A DNA stretch of 64,000 bases, taken from the NCBI RefSeq assembly GCF_963675165.1, contig NC_087382.1:4379963-4443962 (forward strand), read 5' to 3'. Every line of letters begins with the position of its first letter. Position 1 is the stretch's first letter. This document shows, in pieces, positions 10,385 to 31,859 of this stretch. Origin of the DNA: Halichondria panicea. Its lineage: Eukaryota; Porifera; Demospongiae; Suberitida; Halichondriidae. The notes beneath the pieces were generated by a model, which was not told the DNA's origin, made no database searches, and worked only from the letters and a program-made list of their open reading frames with translations. Position numbers and translations under genes: made by a program.

Positions 10385-11597
10385 GAGGTGTAACTCCCTC
10401 ACACATTCCATTGGACAAACACTTGTAGTTGTGTAAACTGTTAGCCATGCATGAATAAAATCAAACGTGTACAAACCATAACATAACTATCACCGGCATG
10501 CAAGTGTGTGTGTGCTGATATTATTTTTACAATTAACCACTCACTACACACACCTATATATACGCACCCACTTAAAAATCATTAGCACGGTAGTGCTAAT
10601 AGTAGGGTTGGGTCGAAAACAGCAAAAAGGCCCCCTCTGGATCTCACCCAAGAAGCAAGACAAAGTTATTTTGAGTTTATAATCTGTTGCCCATATCATT
10701 TGTGGCATTTGTGTGAAATATGAACTGAATTGAACATTGTATGAAAAAGTTATAAAAACAGCAAAACTAAAAAAACAACCACTTTTTGTTCATCTTCTCC
10801 TCACGTTCTTCCGCGAGATAATCTAGAGAACTGTAGCTCCACAGCACAAACTAGACACATATTAGTGTCCTCTGTCGCCTTGGGTACGTCCAGAACTAAT
10901 TGCTTTCCCTCGAAGTTAAATTTGCTAGGGTGTAAGCTATGGCTTCTTTATTAGGTGCAGAGGTCAGTTCGCCATTGTTTTCCTACTGAGCATGCTCAGA
11001 CAAAGCAGACAGCATGGCCACACCCCTCTTATCTTAGCAACCCTTGAGCAGTTGAGGTCTATAGCAACAGTAGTGTTTTGCACTGTCGATTCTTACCGCT
11101 CCAGTTAATGCTCGCAAAGTGAAGCTCTTCATTGCATTCTGAGCCCGTGCTCTGAGTTAGCTTGTGATAATAAATTATTGCATGCATAAGACCAAAAAAC
11201 TTCATGAAAATTATCATAACAGACACAAACTGCAACAGTGCAAGTAAAAATTCAGTACAGTTAGCTAGATCTAGATCTAGCTCTTTTTTATCATAGTAAA
11301 GCCGGGTGGATTGCCACCTACTGAAGATATTTAATCTAGCTAGCACCATAGATAAATGGTACCTGTGAAGAAAAAAGTGTAGATACAAACAAGTGTAAAA
11401 AAACATTCGTGAAAAAAATTATGGTGAGAAGTAGGGTAGCATGTTGGATGAGCTGCTCAAAAGGATGTGAACAAGATGAGTAACCCTAAAAGGAACGCCC
11501 ATTAGAATAGACACAAAACGTAATTGCTTAAAATATTGTATGTGGTTTCCCAGGACTATTTATAAAATAACGCATGCATGCAGTGAAAAAATTTTAC
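10385..11597. other. Non-coding spacer, no gene recognised
   Basis: AT-rich DNA with no convincing exon. A stretch near 11380-11450 (CATTCGTGAAAAAAATTATGG) resembles a diverged copy of the arm end of the foldback element that follows. Confidence 0.4.
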
Positions 11598-12140
11598 AAA
11601 CAAGTGCAAAAAACATTTTGTGAAAAAATGGGGAAGAGTAGGGTTGGAAGAGCATGTGCACTGAAGTAACAAAAAGTTTGAAAACAAGATTGTGGGTTGG
11701 TATAGTCTTGCATGCTCCAACTAGTTGAGGGTGGGGCACGATCTTTAACAGTTGGGTCCAGCACTACTTCGAGTTTTGGGTGGGCAGGGCTCATCTGTAC
11801 AGTCTCAAATTTAATATTAATTTTACACCTATAGTGTTTCGGTGCTGTAACAGAAAGAAACGTTAATTTGAAAAAGCCTCATTCAAAGCGTCATTATGTA
11901 GAAACACATACAAGTTGATGGTCAAATAGGTGATCGAGCGTCTCAAATAAAGAAAGAGGTGTAACGAGAAGTAGTGCTGGACCCAACTATTAAAGATCGT
12001 GCCCCACCCTCAACTAGTTGGAGCATGCAAGACTATACCAACCCACAATCTTGTTTTCAAACTTTTTGTTACTTCAGTGCACATGCTCTTCCAACCCTAC
12101 TCTTCCCCATTTTTTCACAAAATGTTTTTTGCACTTGTTA
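11598..12140. mobile_element. Foldback element with about 173-base inverted arms
   Basis: Bases 11598-11770 and 11968-12140 are near-identical reverse complements separated by about 197 bases. Shared landmarks are AGTAGGGTTGGAAGAGCATG on the left and its complement on the right, and AACTAGTTGAGGGTGGGGC against its complement. No transposase frame was found. Arm identity appears to be above 95 percent by eye, implying recent formation or active homogenisation. Confidence 0.85.
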
Positions 12141-12259
12141 AAATGTGGTTTGAGAGTGACGTAGTATGTGACATACTATTATACCCAAACGTGTATCCAA
12201 CTGACATAGTTGGATACTCCTCTTTATGAACTCGATCCTGCCTATAGTTATATATTTTT

Positions 12260-12300
12260 ATGGTCACTAAATCCTATAGAGTATAGGATTTAGTGACCAT
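12260..12300. repeat. Perfect short hairpin
   Basis: ATGGTCACTAAATCCTATA and its exact reverse complement are separated by three bases. A degenerate half of the same motif (GGATTTAGTGATTATA) occurs near 7664 and 49815. Confidence 0.8.
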
Positions 12301-12329
12301 ATAAAGATTGAAAAAATGAGTAGTAATGT

Positions 12330-12430
12330 CTCCAGGCGTAGCCGCACGAGAGATACAACAGTATGTGTGTGTCTGTTCCAACTGTAACTGCTCAACGGTT
12401 GCAATGCGACGAAAACTAAAAAGGATTTTT
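12330..12430 (+). repeat. Dispersed repeat (CTCCAGGCGTAGCCGCACGAG family)
   Basis: It starts with CTCCAGGCGTAGCCGCACG and ends with CTCAACGGTTGCAATGCGAC. The same two ends, inverted, occur at about 44950-45120, where the interior has become a CA/TG microsatellite. Its left part also occurs at 7723-7765 and 49870-49912. Confidence 0.65.
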
Positions 12431-12619
12431 ATCGGAACGTGGGCGTTATGTAGCCCACAACAATTGTGAAATAGGGTATTCTCTCACGCATGTATTAAGA
12501 CCTGCCAAGGTACCAATCAAGCTACTGCAAGTACATGCCAGCATGAAGCCAGCTCTGTGGCAGGGCTAGATGGCTAAGCTATTAATTTAGCAGAGCTGTA
12601 CGCAGTTTCACCTGGCACA

Positions 12620-13368
12620 CAACACATCAAGTTGTATCTCCGCTGATGAGAAAAGTTTGACTACAAAAAAAACTTCTGAGTCCTCTGCAAGAGAAGTTTG
12701 GAAGAAATCCAATTACTGACCTTAGCTTGACAATAAGGTGAAATGGATAGTTCCAACTATATAAGTGATTAAGCAGAACGGAACATTTAATGTATATAAG
12801 TTATGAATAGAGTGCATTCCAGAGTCGAAGTTCAAGAATAAAACTGGATGGCGCTTCCGTAAAATCCATAAATAAGTCAGTGTACATGTACACAGAGCTA
12901 TATATAGCTGTGGCACAGATAAATTAATTATTGTCTTTAATAGTCGTTTATAAATGTAGGTTTGTTGTAGCATTTTACTCTGCAGCTCTTTTCTCTGATC
13001 AATAGCACAGAACACAATGCCACTGCAACGTATATGTAACTACTGTAGGCCCTGATAAATATTATGCTCGGAATAATTTTAGCAGTGTCTAAAGAATAAT
13101 TGCATCAATGTCGAGTTTTGGTAAAGGTCATTTCTTTAAGTTTTGCATAATGCCGTCCTCATGACAAAAAATGTGAATATTCTAAGTCAGCAAGATAACA
13201 CTGAGAGTCATGATACATCTTGTGTCAGTTGTGTGCTGTGTTTTTTGTTTGCGTACTTATAATAAGTTAATTTTTGTTTTATGAGAATGATAATGGGGAA
13301 AATAATTAATCAGGGCCTATACTACACACAACACACATTGCAGATACACTTAATGCATGGTCACAGAA
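12620..13368. promoter_or_regulatory. 5' flank of the ROCO gene, conserved with the paralogue
   Basis: Homologous to about 52384-53336, for example CATCAAGTTGTATCTC, GCTCTTTTCTCTGATCAATA and TAATTAATCAGGGCCTA. Just before the ATG both copies have CACACATTGCAGATACAC, which could be an intron acceptor in the 5' leader (TTGCAG). No TATA box is placed with confidence. Conservation alone may simply reflect recent duplication. Confidence 0.4.
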
Positions 13369-23144
<9,776 letters not shown>

Positions 23145-25053
23145 GAAAGTTTAGTATCATGCATCACAGCACAAATTTATATCTATACAGCTACATTCAA
23201 TTGCACCTACTATAGCTCTTTAACGAACCGTGTTTGTGTCACTGAACTTCAGAAGTCATGCCTTGCCACTTAGCAACAATACTATAATTATACTACTCTA
23301 CTTTAAATTATCATTTCATGCACCACCTTTCATCCTTCAAGATTAGTACCTTTCTGTTAACCGTTATACGTACTGGTATTTTAACGTTGTCAATTGTTAT
23401 TGTTCGATGTAGAATTTCGATCAATTTGCACTTAGTCTAGTTCTATAATTATAGCTTTAGCTAATTATGTTGTCCAATGTCATGAATGTTATAGCGATTA
23501 TGGAAATTCCTGTACATGTACATTTTATTTTTTATATACTTCTGCATAATGCAAGTCTTTGTACACGAGTAGCATAGTTAATTATAAGCTAATAGAATGT
23601 GTGCCCTATATAATAATTATACACAACTTACAAATTACTACAGCGTGTACAAAATAATAAAGATGAGGCTAATGTAAGTATCATTTCGATGTGCTTTCCT
23701 GCAGCTCGAGTGGTATTTCATTCCATTTATGTATTGCATATTGTGGGAAAAAGGAGTTCGCAAATGCATTTGTCTTACAAATTGGATTCAAATTGTAATG
23801 TTATCTGTGCTCTTTAAATTGAGAGGGCATGCATACTCTTCTTTTCAAAGCAAAGTTTCCATTGAATGTTCATGACCTGATAAAAGGTATGAGAGTTTCA
23901 GGTGCTGAACGTGGAAAGGAACGGTATATATAGGCCCACAGTATCTATAAGAGAGTCGTATACAGTCCAGAGTATATTGTGCACACTTAAAGGCTGTAGT
24001 TTATGAATACGGTATAGCATGTATAACACATTTATATATTTCGAGGATATAAAATTTCGCGGAGCGACCGTTACAAAGGTACTTGGTATTCATTTTGGTC
24101 CACTTTAAGCAGAGTGCATTCACTTTGCACAATCATGTTGGGAAGTGGCATGTATTTATGCCCCGGTCCCTTTGATTGAAAAAAAGTACAGTCATTAATT
24201 TTGTTGAATCAGTCTGGGCGAAGGCTGTAGAGTATATAAACTTTCTTGGAAAATCTGGCCCTAATTAATTGAGCTAAACGCACCTGATATCTATATAGAC
24301 CTTCCCTAGAGCTACATTTTTTCTCTTTCACCTTCCAAACTCAAGTTATGGTTACATCTCAAGGAGCATGCATGTGATGTGTGTTTTCCTGTTTGAGCAT
24401 GAACACTAGATAGATGCCACTGCATGTGTTATATAGTTTATAAATGACTCAGAGTGCATTCATTTGATGGATTCTTAATTGATATTTGCTGTGGGTCTGT
24501 TAGGGATGAAAATTAGCATTCAAACCTGCATGTGTGTATGTTAGCTCATTGTCATTACATGCCTCGGTGTGCGAATGTGCAAGTGAGGTATCAATTACGG
24601 TAGCTAGTATGTTCGTTTGTTTGGACAATAATTTCTTTTTGCACCATTCCTTGCATGCAAGTAACACAGTTAGAAATTATGGTATCAGTAGCTTCCTGAC
24701 ATTAAACACTTATACGCCGAGGCATCAACCAGTTCCATGGTGCTCACACGCTTTGTTTTCATATTCCCTTTGAGTTGTAATGCAAGCTGCTATATATAAT
24801 TATTGTAGGTCGTATCTGGAATCAAATATTAAGTACAACGGACATAATAATAACACAACCATACATATGCATTTAATTTTAAAAGTGTGTCTCTTATCAA
24901 GACTGTTACAGAACTATAGAATACCTTGCCTACAGGTACCTCAGCTATTTATAACACGGTTCATACTTCATTGCTATTTATAAAACACTGTTCATACTTT
25001 ATTGCTATTTATATAAAACACGGTTCATACTTCATTGTTGTTTATAGGGCCGA
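23145..25053. repeat. Convergent intergenic region of unit 2 (paralogous to 58811-60585)
   Basis: The 3' flanks of the ROCO gene and the beta-helix gene meet here. It matches 58811-60585 along most of its length, for example AAAGGTATGAGAGTTTCAGG and TATATTTCGAGGATATAAAA. About 24953-25047 holds three copies of a 31-33 base repeat containing GTTCATACTTCATTGCTATT. No gene was recognised. Confidence 0.7.
24953..25047. repeat. Three-copy tandem repeat, 31-33 base period, in the 3' flank of the beta-helix gene
   Basis: Units contain CACGGTTCATACTTCATTG followed by TATTTATA. A related single unit (GTTCAGACTTTATTATTG) lies near 31870 in the relic of another copy. Confidence 0.7.
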
Positions 25054-28000
25054 CTATTGTGTGTGTAACAACGAGATAATGTTTGACTCTTGTTGGGGAG
25101 GGGCTGGTTTATTGTCTTCTGTGATGAGGGGGGCTAGTTCATCCACGTAGAATGGTCTCAACTGGTCGGGCCTCGCAGCTGATCTGATAATGGGAGGAGT
25201 AACGTAATGATCAGAGTCAGCTTCTTCTACAACTCCATTAGTGTAAGGTGGTGGGTCCACAATGTCTACTTGCTCAGTTTTATGTTCCTTATCATCATCG
25301 TCTTCAAATTCATTGGCTGCAAGCTGATGCATTACCATGGCGTTGTTAGGTTGTTCGTTCCTTTTGTCTGCAGTACTAGTTCTCAATTTCTTTGCGACTT
25401 CTTTTATCTTGAGCCATGTTTTGGTCTTCTTTAGTATGTAGTGGTGGAAATGGTAGCTGATTATTGTCACAAAAAGGAGGAAAGCTATAGACATTGAAAC
25501 AATGGTCAGTGTTTCTTGCTGTCGGTGTGTTTCAACAACATAAAAAGTGCCAATAGATAGAATACCGAGATTAAGCAGAAAAAATGTTTCATTAAGTTGC
25601 TTTTTATACACTCGGTTGTTCAATGCTATCAGTCCGAATGCAATACAGCCAGATGATAGCAGAGGGAGAGATGTGTCTGGAGCCATGGCAACTACTAGAT
25701 TATGAGCAATCAGAGCAAAGAGGAGCAGTCCCACCCAGTAGCGATGCTTGGGAGGGAATGCAGCATGGTATGCATCCTTAAAACCATTGTAGTATGTGTT
25801 CTTGGTCCATATCATAACCTTGGAACAGCGAGGAAACCATTGTCCAAAGAAGAGCAGTACAGTGAACAATACACCGGCAATGAGGATTATGATAGCAGCA
25901 ACAAACTGAGGGATGTGATCGTGAGTGAAATATTGCACATTGCCGTCGTACAGCCACACAGTCTCGGTGGATCCGTCAGAATATTTCAAAACTCTGTTTT
26001 GTAGTGCAGCAATGACAAACCGTAAGAGTTTGGAATAAGATAGCAGGATGAGTGTGCCTAGGGCAGCAACTGGGTTCCTGTTGGAGAGGAGCTTTGCAAA
26101 TGAGTCAAAGTACTTGCTCAAAACGATTATGAAGAATATTAGAAGAAGCAAGTAAGCGGGAAAGACAAGTTGAAGGAGCACGTTTACTTGAGAGTTCATT
26201 CCATCGTAAAAGCAAGTCTCGATTCCCAGGTCAAGATTCACCCATGATATAAAAATTGTTAAAAAGTTGTTAAAACTAGGAAAGAAAATTGCTCTATTAG
26301 CAACTACTATGTTGGCGTAAAGTATGAGGCCATGAATATTTCCAGTTGCTATAGTAATGTTGAGCATGAGAATTAAAGTAACTAGCAATATGCCTGCCAG
26401 TGCTATTGGTATTAGTAGAAGAAGATAAAGATTAGAGCATTCTTTACAGTTGGACGTACCCAAAGCAAGACTGAGTCCTGGTTCACATTCTCCACACAAG
26501 ACACCACTTCGATTGTAGGCACATTGTTTGTCAGGGTTGCTTAGATTGATGTTGACTGGTTTTTCTACACAATAGTCAAATACACAGTTACTAACAACAT
26601 ACCCTGTTTTGTTGGTGGTATTTATGACTTCTATCCATATGTTGTTATTACTTTCTAGCTGTATGGTCCCAATTTCCTCAGAACAGCTTGTTATCTGATA
26701 ATCTTGTTGCAAAACTGGATCACAGTCACACTTGCACACAATATCGGACAGAATTGGTTTGAGCCCAATAGGGCATGTGCAGGGTAGAAAAGAAATACTA
26801 ATAAGTTGTCTTGAAATTCCCAAATTGATGCATGGACCTTCAGCATAGAGTTCCACTTGAGCAGAGCTGTCTTGTGAGAATACATTGTACTTTAATTCTG
26901 TGCACTGATTGCCAACTACTTGTTCAGCCTGTCCTTCTTTGAGACGAACAACACCACTACTAGTGATAACAGAATTGTGAATTGTAGCATTCACTGGATT
27001 TCCAACTTGGTCAATAGCCATAACACTGATTTTAAATGTGTGTCCTTTTCTTGTAAAAACAATGTCGCTTTGTGAATAGTTACATAAAATTACTTGCACA
27101 GGCCTAGAAGAGATTGATAATTCGGTGGAGAATTTTATAGTGTTATTTATGTAGTCTAATCCATTTGAAGAAAAGTAGTATTCAGCACTTTGACTTGCTG
27201 TACACCTGTCCAACAGACCTCCATAGATGTCTGCTCCTGATTGAGTAGCTTTGTTGTTAGTCATGAACGTGTTGAAATAGTTTGCGAATCCGTAGCCATA
27301 GTTATACAATTTAATTGTTTGAAAAAAGCATTCAGCAAAAATGGTTTGAGTAGCACCAGTTTCTATAACTCCTCCTCTGCAGGCACCACTCTCTGTGTCA
27401 TCCGCCACAAATATTCCCCCTCCGTACTGAGCCAAGTTGTTGTTAAACATTAACGTGACAAATATATTCTGAGCCTCATATTCATTGTCTTTCTTATATA
27501 TGTACAGGCTCGAACTTTGCTGTAGAAACACTCCACCTCCTTTAGCAATTGCGATGTTTGAGTCGATGTTAACGTGTGAACGAGTTAGTTTTATAGTTGT
27601 AGCTACTGCATATATACCTCCACCATTCTCAGCAATGTTTTTGACAATTTCACTTTGTGTATTTGTACCTAAACGAATTGGTAACGCAGATTGAAACTCG
27701 ACTCTGCTTGAATGAGCATAAATGCCTCCACCATTCAGTGCTGTGTTGTGATAGATTTTTATTGGCTTCTTTACAAAGAGTGTACTCTCTCTCAAAAATA
27801 TTCCTCCTCCGTAGGTAGCCATGTTGTTTTTTAGTGTACTGTTGGAGATGAACACAGTACTGCCTAGGTTACCATGAATCGCTCCACCATTCCCTTCAGC
27901 ACTGTTGTTTGTCAGTGTGCTGTTAGAGAGAGACACACTGCTTGAGTGAACACCAATTGCTCCACCACTCCCGTCCGCTCTATTGTTTGTCAGTGTGCTG

Positions 28001-28959
28001 TCGAAGATGGACACACTGCCTGAGGTAACATCAATCGCTCCACCGTAGTCAGCTCTGTTGTTTGTCAGTATGCTGTCAGAGATGGACACATTGCCTGAGT
28101 AGACACCAATCGCTCCACCACTCCTGTCAGCACTGCTGTTTGTCAGTGTGCTGTCGGAGATAGACACACTGCCTGAGTCAACATAAATCGCTCCACCATA
28201 CTGAAAAGCTTCACTATTTGTGAAGTTACACCAGGTGATCACTACAGTACCAGATACCAATTCTACTGCTCCTCCAGTCACAGCACTGTTGTAGTTGAAC
28301 TCTGTGTTGCTAATCAGTGTGCTATTTGATTGAATGTAAACTGCACCTCCATCATTTCTAGTGAAGTTGCTATTTGTTATGTACACATCATCAGCCTCAA
28401 TGTGCAGTGCCCGACCAGTGTTGTTCACAAAGAAAGTGCTCTCAATTGTTACAGTTTGAGTATTTATGTGGTTTCCCAAGACAGTTTGATTGAGGAAGAC
28501 AAAAAAGTTCGTAAAGTAGCAGTCGTTGATATAGACATCGTGGGCACTGTCAATGGTCAAACCTTGATGTGATTTTCGTGTTCCAACATTCACTCCAATG
28601 AAACCCAAGTGTTTAATACTCAATTTGGTAATACTAACAAAACGTAACGTAGCATTGCTATCGAATCTGACTACAGTTATACTTTTGTTCCGGCTGGTAA
28701 AGTGCACGTGTGAAAAGTTGCGAATCAATAACTGCTCAGTTAACACATGATCTCCAGGTAGAAAGCTCAAGGTGAGATTGACTCCACCAGATAACAGGTC
28801 TGTTTGAACAAGCTGCTCGAGAGTGAAACAAGTTCCATTTCGATATCCATGACACAAGTCGGTTGAATCCACCGGCACAATGTGATAGTGCTCACTCCTG
28901 GTAACAGTAGCTAGGGTCAGTAGTAGTACTAACCAGGTGAGAAAATCTCTAGACAGCAT
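25054..28959 (-). CDS. Secreted beta-helix ectodomain with multi-pass membrane domain and PPxY tail (putative receptor)
   Basis: Single open frame. I place the start at 28959 because MLSRDFLTWLVLLLTLATV is a typical signal peptide; an ATG 15 codons upstream is less likely. Length is about 1301 residues. After the signal come about 550 residues of parallel beta-helix-type repeats with GGAI and LTNNxAD motifs on a roughly 24-residue period, as in polymorphic-membrane-protein-like repeats. A Cys-rich region follows (CTCPIGL, CKCDCD, CAYNRSGVLCGEC), then about 8-10 hydrophobic segments covering roughly 320 residues, and a cytosolic tail of about 130 residues with acidic EFEDDDDKEH and a PPPY motif near 25255, a possible ligand for WW-domain ubiquitin ligases. 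It lies convergent to the ROCO gene 1.9 kb away, as does its paralogue in unit 3. A surface sensor is inferred. The repeats alone could suggest a bacterial autotransporter-type protein, but the architecture is not bacterial. Confidence 0.8.
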   Translation of the reverse strand: MLSRDFLTWLVLLLTLATVTRSEHYHIVPVDSTDLCHGYRNGTCFTLEQLVQTDLLSGGVNLTLSFLPGDHVLTEQLLIRNFSHVHFTSRNKSITVVRFDSNATLRFVSITKLSIKHLGFIGVNVGTRKSHQGLTIDSAHDVYINDCYFTNFFVFLNQTVLGNHINTQTVTIESTFFVNNTGRALHIEADDVYITNSNFTRNDGGAVYIQSNSTLISNTEFNYNSAVTGGAVELVSGTVVITWCNFTNSEAFQYGGAIYVDSGSVSISDSTLTNSSADRSGGAIGVYSGNVSISDSILTNNRADYGGAIDVTSGSVSIFDSTLTNNRADGSGGAIGVHSSSVSLSNSTLTNNSAEGNGGAIHGNLGSTVFISNSTLKNNMATYGGGIFLRESTLFVKKPIKIYHNTALNGGGIYAHSSRVEFQSALPIRLGTNTQSEIVKNIAENGGGIYAVATTIKLTRSHVNIDSNIAIAKGGGVFLQQSSSLYIYKKDNEYEAQNIFVTLMFNNNLAQYGGGIFVADDTESGACRGGVIETGATQTIFAECFFQTIKLYNYGYGFANYFNTFMTNNKATQSGADIYGGLLDRCTASQSAEYYFSSNGLDYINNTIKFSTELSISSRPVQVILCNYSQSDIVFTRKGHTFKISVMAIDQVGNPVNATIHNSVITSSGVVRLKEGQAEQVVGNQCTELKYNVFSQDSSAQVELYAEGPCINLGISRQLISISFLPCTCPIGLKPILSDIVCKCDCDPVLQQDYQITSCSEEIGTIQLESNNNIWIEVINTTNKTGYVVSNCVFDYCVEKPVNINLSNPDKQCAYNRSGVLCGECEPGLSLALGTSNCKECSNLYLLLLIPIALAGILLVTLILMLNITIATGNIHGLILYANIVVANRAIFFPSFNNFLTIFISWVNLDLGIETCFYDGMNSQVNVLLQLVFPAYLLLLIFFIIVLSKYFDSFAKLLSNRNPVAALGTLILLSYSKLLRFVIAALQNRVLKYSDGSTETVWLYDGNVQYFTHDHIPQFVAAIIILIAGVLFTVLLFFGQWFPRCSKVMIWTKNTYYNGFKDAYHAAFPPKHRYWVGLLLFALIAHNLVVAMAPDTSLPLLSSGCIAFGLIALNNRVYKKQLNETFFLLNLGILSIGTFYVVETHRQQETLTIVSMSIAFLLFVTIISYHFHHYILKKTKTWLKIKEVAKKLRTSTADKRNEQPNNAMVMHQLAANEFEDDDDKEHKTEQVDIVDPPPYTNGVVEEADSDHYVTPPIIRSAARPDQLRPFYVDELAPLITEDNKPAPPQQESNIISLLHTQ

Positions 28960-29221
28960 CTCTCTGAAGTGAATGTGATGATGATTAATATAATTATGCA
29001 ACAAATTATAAATTTCAACTCACTGTTGTAATTGATGCTGCACTCTTTTCTGTTTAACTAATTTTGCTAGTCAACGAGCGCTTTAAATGTTGTGTCTTAG
29101 TGATTGCCATGCATGCATGCATATCCCCTCCATTAGGGGAAATTAATTGTTAATTGCATAAAAGGCATTAGTTCAACCACATAATGGCATGGCCATCCGC
29201 TGTTATTGTGTTGTCTGGCCT

Positions 29222-29580
29222 ATTGGGTATTTCCAAGAATTCATTAGGAAGAGTACGCAACTCCAATATAGACTGTACACAAAAAGCATTCCTCCAGTCT
29301 TACGTCACAGATACTGGCTGTTGTAACGCAACTAGCAGGAAAGGCAATTAGTAACTATGTTATTCATAGCCTCCTTCACAAAGCCTAAGGAATCGAGGCT
29401 ATATTATTCATTGCCTTTCCTGTAAATGAATAATAAATGAATAACATTAGTGATAATTATCAAACATCACTATGTTTATTCATTGCAAATTAGTTTATAC
29501 AACAGCATGTGGTTGTGACGCAGGTTGGTTTTAAATGGAGTTGCGTACTCTTCCTAATGAACTCTTGGTATTTCCCATGT
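29222..29580. mobile_element. Foldback/MITE-like inverted repeat
   Basis: GAATTCATTAGGAAGAGTAC with AACTCCA at 29238-29265 is mirrored by TGGAGTTGCGTACTCTTCCT and TTCTTGG at about 29535-29570. An inner pair (AGGAAAGGCAAT near 29337, ATTGCCTTTCCT near 29410) is nested inside. No frame or clear target duplication was seen. Confidence 0.55.
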
Positions 29581-31859
29581 GTTTGTACTTTCCCCAGGAT
29601 AAGGGTGCAGCCAAAAACATCCTGTTGGAAGCTAGCCCTAACATGTAAAGCATGAAGCCCTACATTGTGAGATGTGGTTGGTATACATTTCATCCAGAGT
29701 ACGTTTTGGTATTAACTTCAGTAAAGTAATGGCCTCCTAAACAGCTGGATGTTTTCGGCCCAAGAGAATCTAGTCCATGATACCTTATCAGTCGACTTTA
29801 TCTTAATTGTCCTTGATCGTGCTTTATCTGCTTTAACATTAAAATACGATGATGCATCTCATAAAACATAATTATGTGTTTTTGCTGTGAGGATTCCTGC
29901 ATCGATACCATGCTTCAGGTGTGTGTTGTGTTCCATGATGGCTTCATGTACCACATGGCCATTGCTGTAAATTAAATATACTCCCATCTGTTACTTTTGC
30001 AACAAAACCACAGCCGTTTAGTCGCCAAATACACACACACATCGCAGCACACTGCACGCTCTTTATGTGTATATGTGATTAAGAGATTAGGGGTAGGCCT
30101 TGCCTAATAATATTATACTCATTTGCCTATTAAGCTATTTTTTAATGCTCGCATTAGTCTTCATAATTATGTTGCGACATTTCAGAAGCTTCAATATAAT
30201 CTTCTAACAAACTATTATTGATGCATGTCATTGACCTGAGTTTGGGGATTGTATACCGGAGTAAATAATTAAGTATGAGAGAATTCTTCAGCACAGACTA
30301 AAAATGTGTTTATAATTATTCCGTCTATTATTATATTATGGTATTACTCATGCTATTCAGGTTAAGTGCTTCTATTATTCCAACATTTGCCTATTATAGG
30401 CTGGCCGATTATATATTAGTCTCATTATCATTTATTTGGGCAAGGCCTCTAGTTAGGGGTGAACTCAGTGCTGTGAATCTTGTGTGCATGTGTTGATCAA
30501 GGGTCACTCCAACAAAGAATTTATTTCCCGTCTTGAATTCTCAGAATGTTGTCTAGGGCAAGCTCTTTATTATACCGTTAACTGTGAAAGGAGGGAAATT
30601 TGTTCATAGCAGCCAATCTTGCATGGGGAGACCAGTGCTGCCTGTAATAATAAGGAAGTGGAGATATGTGTATACGTATGCTATAGGGAAATTTTGAAGC
30701 TTAATAATGTGGCTAGATTAACCTCAATTAATAGACAGTGCAATGAGTCACTGACCAAGCAAGCATTCATTTGTGGTGCATGTGTACATACTTGGCTCCT
30801 ACACAATTTGATGTGTGTTTACTTCCTTTACCCAAATTGATTGTGGTGACCACTTCTGTTAGCTAGACAAAGCAATTCAGTAGTTACTTTCTCTTGAGGG
30901 GAAAAATGCATGGGAGAATGATCCCCAAAATTATTTCCGTGAACATGTTACTCTTCACGGAGTGGGGGGTGTGTTCTACGTAAATACATTACTTTAACTC
31001 AATAGATAGCCTAGATGTTAATCGCCCTGTTCTATAGAAAACCTGTTTTTAGGTATAATTATATCGTATGCAACCAGTCGCTCGATCACACGTACTATTG
31101 ACGACTATAATTATTGTTAGTATACTCGATCCTTATATCACGGCCAACTGAAGAGCGCTGAGGACAAAGGTTAGGCAATCGTACTCTGATGTCTGTTCCA
31201 CTCAGAGGAGGCAGAAAAAGACAACACAAAGATTGACCATCAGGCATGAGAGGGAAGCGGCAACTCACAGGACATGCATGCAGCGTTGCAAACCTCACTG
31301 TTGGAACATAAAGAGAGTGGGAAATTGGTGTGTGTGCTTCGTATTTTACCTCTCTCCTATTCTATCATAATCATTACCCATTCTCTCATTCTATATACCC
31401 TCATCATAATTATAATGCGCCTCATCACTTATGACACTCCTCCCCACACCCACCACCACCCACTCCCTTCATTTTCTACCCCACAGCCTCTACAGTAAAG
31501 TTAGAGAATAGCCTGAGGCGGAAAGACAGCGTTCAGGCGGGGGAGAGTTCTTGAGATGGTCCTGCTACTGCTGCCACGCCCACTAAGCTGCACCCACAGT
31601 ATATCCCTGCAGTCCATACCACAATCTGACGGTATGAGTGATTATTGGGGGAAATCAGTCAGCGGGGGCTTATTGCTGTGTAAATACAGGCGCATGCACT
31701 TAATAACACACCAGTATACGGTATATATATACATGGGACACAATCACAGCACAACCATTCTATATCTCTACTATATAAGTATACATGTATTAATAACACA
31801 AAATACAACACAATCATACAAGAAGTTGTGCATGTATATAGCCATAGAATGCAGACCTT
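29581..31859. other. Non-coding spacer, no gene recognised
   Basis: AT-rich sequence. Short open frames have no motif, splice or paralogue support. Confidence 0.45.

Noticed and set aside
13357-13368. Upstream ATG as the ROCO start
   Set aside because: The equivalent codon is ATA in the paralogue, while the second Met (MADD) is conserved, so translation more likely begins at 13369.
25054-28959. Bacterial (chlamydial-type) outer membrane protein acquired by transfer
   Set aside because: The beta-helix motif is similar, but there is an animal-style multi-pass membrane domain, a PPxY tail and no autotransporter barrel. Old acquisition of the repeat cannot be excluded, but recent transfer is not supported.
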